From VAXT01 sp963827725 (GTDB lineage: Bacteria; Actinomycetota; Thermoleophilia; Gaiellales; Gaiellaceae), in NCBI GenBank assembly GCA_963827725.1, contig CAWHBM010000003.1, positions 124,001 to 188,000 of the forward strand: DNA of 64,000 nucleotides, in the 5' to 3' direction. Numbering within the stretch: the stretch's first letter is position 1; each line of letters starts with the position of its first letter. This document shows, in pieces, positions 60,853 through 64,000 of the stretch. The notes under the pieces were generated by a model. The model made no database searches, was not told the origin of the DNA, and was given only the letters and a program-made list of their open reading frames with translations. Made by a program: the position numbers and the translations under genes.

Positions 60853-62751
60853 TTAGTGAAGCGTCTGCTCCGAAACCGTGTCAGTTTGCGCGACCCCGAC
60901 ACGGCGCGGGGCTCGCACCATCGCGGAGAGCCGGGAGACGACATGGAGCGTCTCACCTTCCTCGACGAGCTGCTCGAGCGCGCCGAGCTCTTCCTCGAGC
61001 CAGACGCCGTCCACGGGCGGGCGCCGCGCGCGATGGATCTTCGGATGCGCGGTCTCGCCGACGGTCTCGTTCTCGCCCCAGAGCTCTTCGTGGAGCTTCT
61101 CTCCTGCTCGGACGCCGATGAACTCGATCGCGATGTCGCGGTCGGGCTCCTTTCCCGAGAGCCTGATCATCGACTGCGCCAGGTCGAGGATCTTCACGGG
61201 CTCGCCCATGTCGAGGACGAAGATCTCGCCGCGACCGCCGATCGAGCCTGCCTGGATGACCAGGGACACGGCCTCCGGAGTCGTCATGAAGAACCGCGTC
61301 ATCTCCGGGTTCGTCACCGTCACAGGCCCGCCCTTGGCGATCTGGCGCTTGAAGATGCGAATCACGCTCCCGGCCGAGTCGAGGACGTTGCCGAAGCGAA
61401 CCGCGACGAAGCGGGTCGAGACGTCCTCGCGCGCGCCGTAGGCCTCGACGATCCACTCGCAGAGGGCCTTCGACTGGCCGTAGACCGCTTGCGCGTTCAG
61501 CGCCTTGTCCGTCGAGACGAGCACGAAGCGCTTGGCCTCGAACTCGACGGCGACCTCGGCGACGACCTTCGTCCCGAGCACGTTGTTTCGCACCGACTCG
61601 AGCGGGTTCGCCTCCATCATCGGCACGTGCTTGTACGCGGCCGCGTGGAAGACGACGCTCGGCCGGTAGCGGTCGAAGACCTGGCGCAGCTTCTCCCGGT
61701 TGCCGATGTCGGCGATCACGGGCACGCTTGCCGGGAAGCCGCGGTCGTCCGTCAACTCGCGCTCGATCTCGTAGAGCGGCGACTCGGCCTGGTCGACGAG
61801 GATGAGCCTCGCCGCCCCCGCGCGCGCCGCCTGGCGGCAGAGCTCGGAGCCGATCGAGCCTCCGGCGCCGGTGATCAGCACCGTCTCGCCGCGCAGGTAG
61901 GCCGAGACCTCCTCGAAGTCGACCTCGACGGGCTCACGGCCGAGGATGTCCTCGACCTGCACGGGGCGAATCTGCGCCGCCAGGTTCGAGTCGCCGGCAA
62001 TCAGCTCGTAGAGGCCCGGCAGCGTCTTCACCGGAACCTGCGCGTCACGAGCCTGCTCGACGACCTTCTGGCGCACCTCGCCCGACGCTGAGGGGATCGC
62101 GATCAGGAGCTCGTCGGGCCTGTTGTCGTTGAGGATGTGCGGCAGCTCGGCTGTCGTCCCGAGCACGCGCACGCCCTGGATCCGGTCGTTGCGCTTGCGC
62201 GCGTCGTCGTCGACGAACCCGATCGGCGCGTAGCCGATCCGGCCGCGCTGCATCTCCTTCACGATCAGCTGGCCCGCGTCGCCGGCGCCGACGACGATCA
62301 CTTCCTTGCCGCGTGCGACGAGGCCGGACGCAGCCGGCCGCTCGAAGATCGACCGCGCGAGCAGGCGTGTGCCCGCGACGAGCGCGAGCAGGAGCAGCCA
62401 GTCGATGACCGCGACCCCGCGCGGAAGGCGCGCAGTGTCCGCGAGCGGGAAGAAGTAGACGGCGAGGCTGGCCGCGAGGGAGGCGACGGTGACACCGCGC
62501 AGCGCGCCCCACATGTCGCGGGTGGACACGTAGCGCCACCAGCGGTTGTAGAAGCCGAAGCCGGTGAAGACGAGGAGCTTGATCGCGACGACGAGCAAGA
62601 CCATCCGCCAGCTGACGAGCTGCTCGTAGAAGGGCGGGATCTTCGCGTACGAGTCGAAGCGAATCTGGAAGGCGAGCAGCCAGGCGGCGGCGATCAGCGC
62701 GGCATCGGCAGCGAGCTGCCAGATCCGGTGCCGGTTGACCAGGCTACTCAT
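60853..62751 (-). CDS. WbpM/CapD-type UDP-sugar 4,6-dehydratase
   Basis: 632 residues. Four N-terminal membrane helices (about 10-140), a Rossmann CoA-binding-like domain (VIVVGAGDAGQLIVKEM), then the extended SDR domain: VLITGAGGSIGSELCRQ near residue 310, FHAAAYKHVPMMEANP, LVSTDKALNAQAVYGQSK and VRFGNVLDSAGSV. Removes water from UDP-GlcNAc to give a 4-keto-6-deoxy sugar. It follows the DegT aminotransferase (ATGA), giving a 4-amino-4,6-dideoxy sugar pathway. Confidence 0.9.
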   Translation of the reverse strand: MSSLVNRHRIWQLAADAALIAAAWLLAFQIRFDSYAKIPPFYEQLVSWRMVLLVVAIKLLVFTGFGFYNRWWRYVSTRDMWGALRGVTVASLAASLAVYFFPLADTARLPRGVAVIDWLLLLALVAGTRLLARSIFERPAASGLVARGKEVIVVGAGDAGQLIVKEMQRGRIGYAPIGFVDDDARKRNDRIQGVRVLGTTAELPHILNDNRPDELLIAIPSASGEVRQKVVEQARDAQVPVKTLPGLYELIAGDSNLAAQIRPVQVEDILGREPVEVDFEEVSAYLRGETVLITGAGGSIGSELCRQAARAGAARLILVDQAESPLYEIERELTDDRGFPASVPVIADIGNREKLRQVFDRYRPSVVFHAAAYKHVPMMEANPLESVRNNVLGTKVVAEVAVEFEAKRFVLVSTDKALNAQAVYGQSKALCEWIVEAYGAREDVSTRFVAVRFGNVLDSAGSVIRIFKRQIAKGGPVTVTNPEMTRFFMTTPEAVSLVIQAGSIGGRGEIFVLDMGEPVKILDLAQSMIRLSGKEPDRDIAIEFIGVRAGEKLHEELWGENETVGETAHPKIHRARRPPVDGVWLEEELGALEQLVEEGETLHVVSRLSAMVRAPRRVGVAQTDTVSEQTLH

Positions 62752-63836
62752 CGGACGGCCTCCAGCGATACCGCTTCTCTTACCGCTGCGACGACCTGTT
62801 CCTGCACGTCCGCGCCGATTCCCGACCACATCGGAAGCGCGAGATTCTCCCGCGCGGCGCGCTCCGTCTCCGGGAGCTCGGCGTCGGCCTGCCCGAGGAA
62901 GGCCAGCGCGGGCTGCCGGTGCAGCGGCGTCTCGTAGTAGGAGCTCGATGCGATCTCGTTGGCCGCGAGGTGCTCGGCGATCCGGTCGCGCTCGGGCGAG
63001 CGGACGGCAAAGACGTGGTAGACGTGGCCGGCCTCGTCGACGGGAAGCTCGCAGACCTCGCCGAGGCCCAGCTCGCCGTAGCGCGCGGCGGCCTCTCGGC
63101 GCGAGCGGTTCCAACCCTCGAGATGCGGGAGGAAAACGCGCAGGACGGCCGCCTGGAGCTCGTCGAGGCGCGAGTTGTAGCCGATCAGCTCGAACTGCTT
63201 CTTCGCCTTGGAGCCGTGGAAGCGGAGGAGACGCACGCGCTCCGCGAGGTCGTCGTCGTCCGTGGAGACGAGACCTCCGTCGCCGAACGCGAACAGGTTC
63301 TTCGTCGGGAAGAAGCTGTACGTGGAGGCGATTCCGGTTCGCCCGGTGCCCTGCGCGCCGAAGGCCTGGGCAGCGTCCTCGACGAGCGGGACGCCCAGCT
63401 CGGAGAGCTCCCCGAGCGGGGCCGGCCGGCCGAAGAGGTGCACGGGGAGGATCGCCTTCGTCTTCGGCGTCACCTTCCGGCGCACGTCGCTCGGATCGAG
63501 GTTCATCGTCTGCGGGTCGATGTCCGCGAAGACGGGAGTCGCCCCGCGCTGGACGATTGCCTCTGCGGTCGCATAGAACGTGAAAGCCGGGCAGATGACC
63601 TCGTCCCCCTCGCCCACTCCGAGCGCGTCGAGGGCAAGCACGATCGCGTCGGTTCCGTTCGCAACTCCGATCGCATGCTTGACGCCGAGGTAGGCGGCGG
63701 CCTCCTCCTCGAAGGCGCGGACCTCTGGGCCGAGGATGAACCGGCCGGAGTCGAGGACCTCGGCGATTCGCTCCTTCAGCTCGTCCAAGAGCGGCGCGTA
63801 CTGCGCCTTGACGTCAACGAGCGGGATCTGAGCCAC
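62748..63836 (-). CDS. DegT/DnrJ/EryC1/StrS-family PLP aminotransferase
   Basis: 362 residues. IPLVDVKAQYAPLLDEL start; VANGTDAIVLAL, CPAFTFYATAEAIV, VEDAAQAFGAQ and the PLP-lysine site SFFPTKNLFAFGDGG near residue 183. Aminates a keto-sugar, presumably that of the adjacent WbpM-like enzyme. GTG 63836; TAAACT lies 8 nt upstream. Second enzyme of this type in the window. Confidence 0.9.
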   Translation of the reverse strand: MAQIPLVDVKAQYAPLLDELKERIAEVLDSGRFILGPEVRAFEEEAAAYLGVKHAIGVANGTDAIVLALDALGVGEGDEVICPAFTFYATAEAIVQRGATPVFADIDPQTMNLDPSDVRRKVTPKTKAILPVHLFGRPAPLGELSELGVPLVEDAAQAFGAQGTGRTGIASTYSFFPTKNLFAFGDGGLVSTDDDDLAERVRLLRFHGSKAKKQFELIGYNSRLDELQAAVLRVFLPHLEGWNRSRREAAARYGELGLGEVCELPVDEAGHVYHVFAVRSPERDRIAEHLAANEIASSSYYETPLHRQPALAFLGQADAELPETERAARENLALPMWSGIGADVQEQVVAAVREAVSLEAVR

Positions 63837-64000
63837 GGCGAGCCAGTTTAGTGCCCCGCCGACGGCGGACGTACCAGGCGACCGCGGCCAGCACGAGCAG
63901 CACGCCGACAGCGATGTCCACGTAGCGGAAGTTGTGGTGGAAGCTCTCGTAGCGGGACCCGAGCGCCAGGCCCGCGCCTGCGATCCCGAAGCACCAGACG
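63814..64000 (-). CDS. DedA-like membrane protein, C-terminal end only (partial)
   Basis: 61 codons visible, entering from the right edge and stopping with TGA at 63814, overlapping the aminotransferase start by 23 bp. WCFGIAGAGLALGSRYE, then a hydrophobic helix (VDIAVGVLLVLAAVAWYV) and RRRR tail. This resembles the end of DedA/SNARE-associated proteins, which take part in lipid-carrier recycling. Identification from a short piece is tentative. Confidence 0.5.
   Translation of the reverse strand, partial: VWCFGIAGAGLALGSRYESFHHNFRYVDIAVGVLLVLAAVAWYVRRRRGTKLARRGSDPAR

Noticed and set aside
1..64000. tRNA, rRNA, CRISPR array, prophage or insertion sequence
   Set aside because: Scanning by eye found no T-loop-like sequence in intergenic DNA, no regularly spaced repeats beyond those listed, and no transposase, integrase or phage gene.

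Overview
The window looks like a chromosomal segment of a GC-rich actinobacterium, most likely of the class Thermoleophilia (Gaiellales/Solirubrobacterales type). This is an inference from the strong G/C third-position bias, frequent GTG and TTG starts, tightly overlapping genes (GTGA, ATGA, TTGA), a SARP-type regulator, a Streptomyces subtilisin-inhibitor-like protein and an actinobacterial style of sulfur gene cluster. No rRNA, tRNA, CRISPR array, prophage or transposase gene was seen. No gene-free stretch exceeds about 200 bp; the longest are 14634-14823, 48956-49153 and 51001-51174. At least seven genes carry simple frame breaks in otherwise well conserved sequence. This points to indel errors in a long-read or metagenome assembly rather than real gene decay.

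Layout. (1) 1-13844, minus strand: a surface-polysaccharide operon read from a sugar-nucleotide SDR down to an O-antigen-ligase-like protein, with two ATP-grasp enzymes, a DegT aminotransferase, glycosyltransferases, a deacetylase, a methyltransferase and a TolB-like propeller. (2) 13881-22376: a sulfotransferase, a GT2 enzyme (minus strand), then a plus-strand block with an eIF-2B-like protein, a subtilisin-inhibitor-like protein, a GT4, a Wzx flippase, a second ligase/polymerase and a GT-C protein. (3) 22165-26161, minus: PQQ-like propeller, FlgD-like Ig protein and a GT39-like mannosyltransferase. (4) 26231-33118, plus: a 56-residue membrane protein, a NoeA-like methyltransferase, an alkaline-phosphatase-superfamily membrane enzyme, a polysaccharide deacetylase, a methyltransferase and an unknown secreted protein. 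(5) 33115-44731: the sulfur locus. A sulfate ABC transporter (sbp-cysT-cysW-cysA) diverges from an Rrf2 regulator. Next to it is a second minus-strand operon: flavoprotein - class I fumarase alpha - beta - ComA - CysH - CysC - Sat - TSUP permease. (6) 44813-52302: MFS exporter, SARP regulator, LysR with maleylacetate-reductase-like enzyme, a small membrane protein of unusual composition, DUF2182 protein. (7) 52322-64000: sugar transferase, asparagine synthase, DUF354, PhoX-like protein, GT2, SMR-type transporter, UvrD-like helicase with HRDC, WbpM-like dehydratase, second DegT aminotransferase, and the end of a DedA-like protein.

How the genes work together. Most of the window builds, decorates and exports cell-surface glycans. 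The sulfur locus imports sulfate and activates it to APS (Sat) and PAPS (CysC). An APS-reductase-type CysH makes sulfite. No sulfite reductase is present; the gene directly upstream of cysH in the operon is phosphosulfolactate synthase (ComA), which joins sulfite to PEP. The two genes before comA encode a fumarase-type hydro-lyase and a fumarate-reductase/aspartate-oxidase-type flavoprotein. Because sulfolactate, sulfoacrylate and sulfopropionate are the sulfonate analogues of malate, fumarate and succinate, the operon may encode a complete sulfate-to-C3-sulfonate pathway. That is a hypothesis. The main alternative is that the fumarase and flavoprotein serve ordinary central metabolism or NAD synthesis.

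A second unusual feature is a 29-bp near-palindrome found three times (883-911, 12455-12483, 40020-40048). Each time it lies inside a coding sequence in the same frame, adding or replacing the peptide (D/E)TLQQ(T/S)VAKS. It behaves like a miniature version of the Rickettsia palindromic elements.
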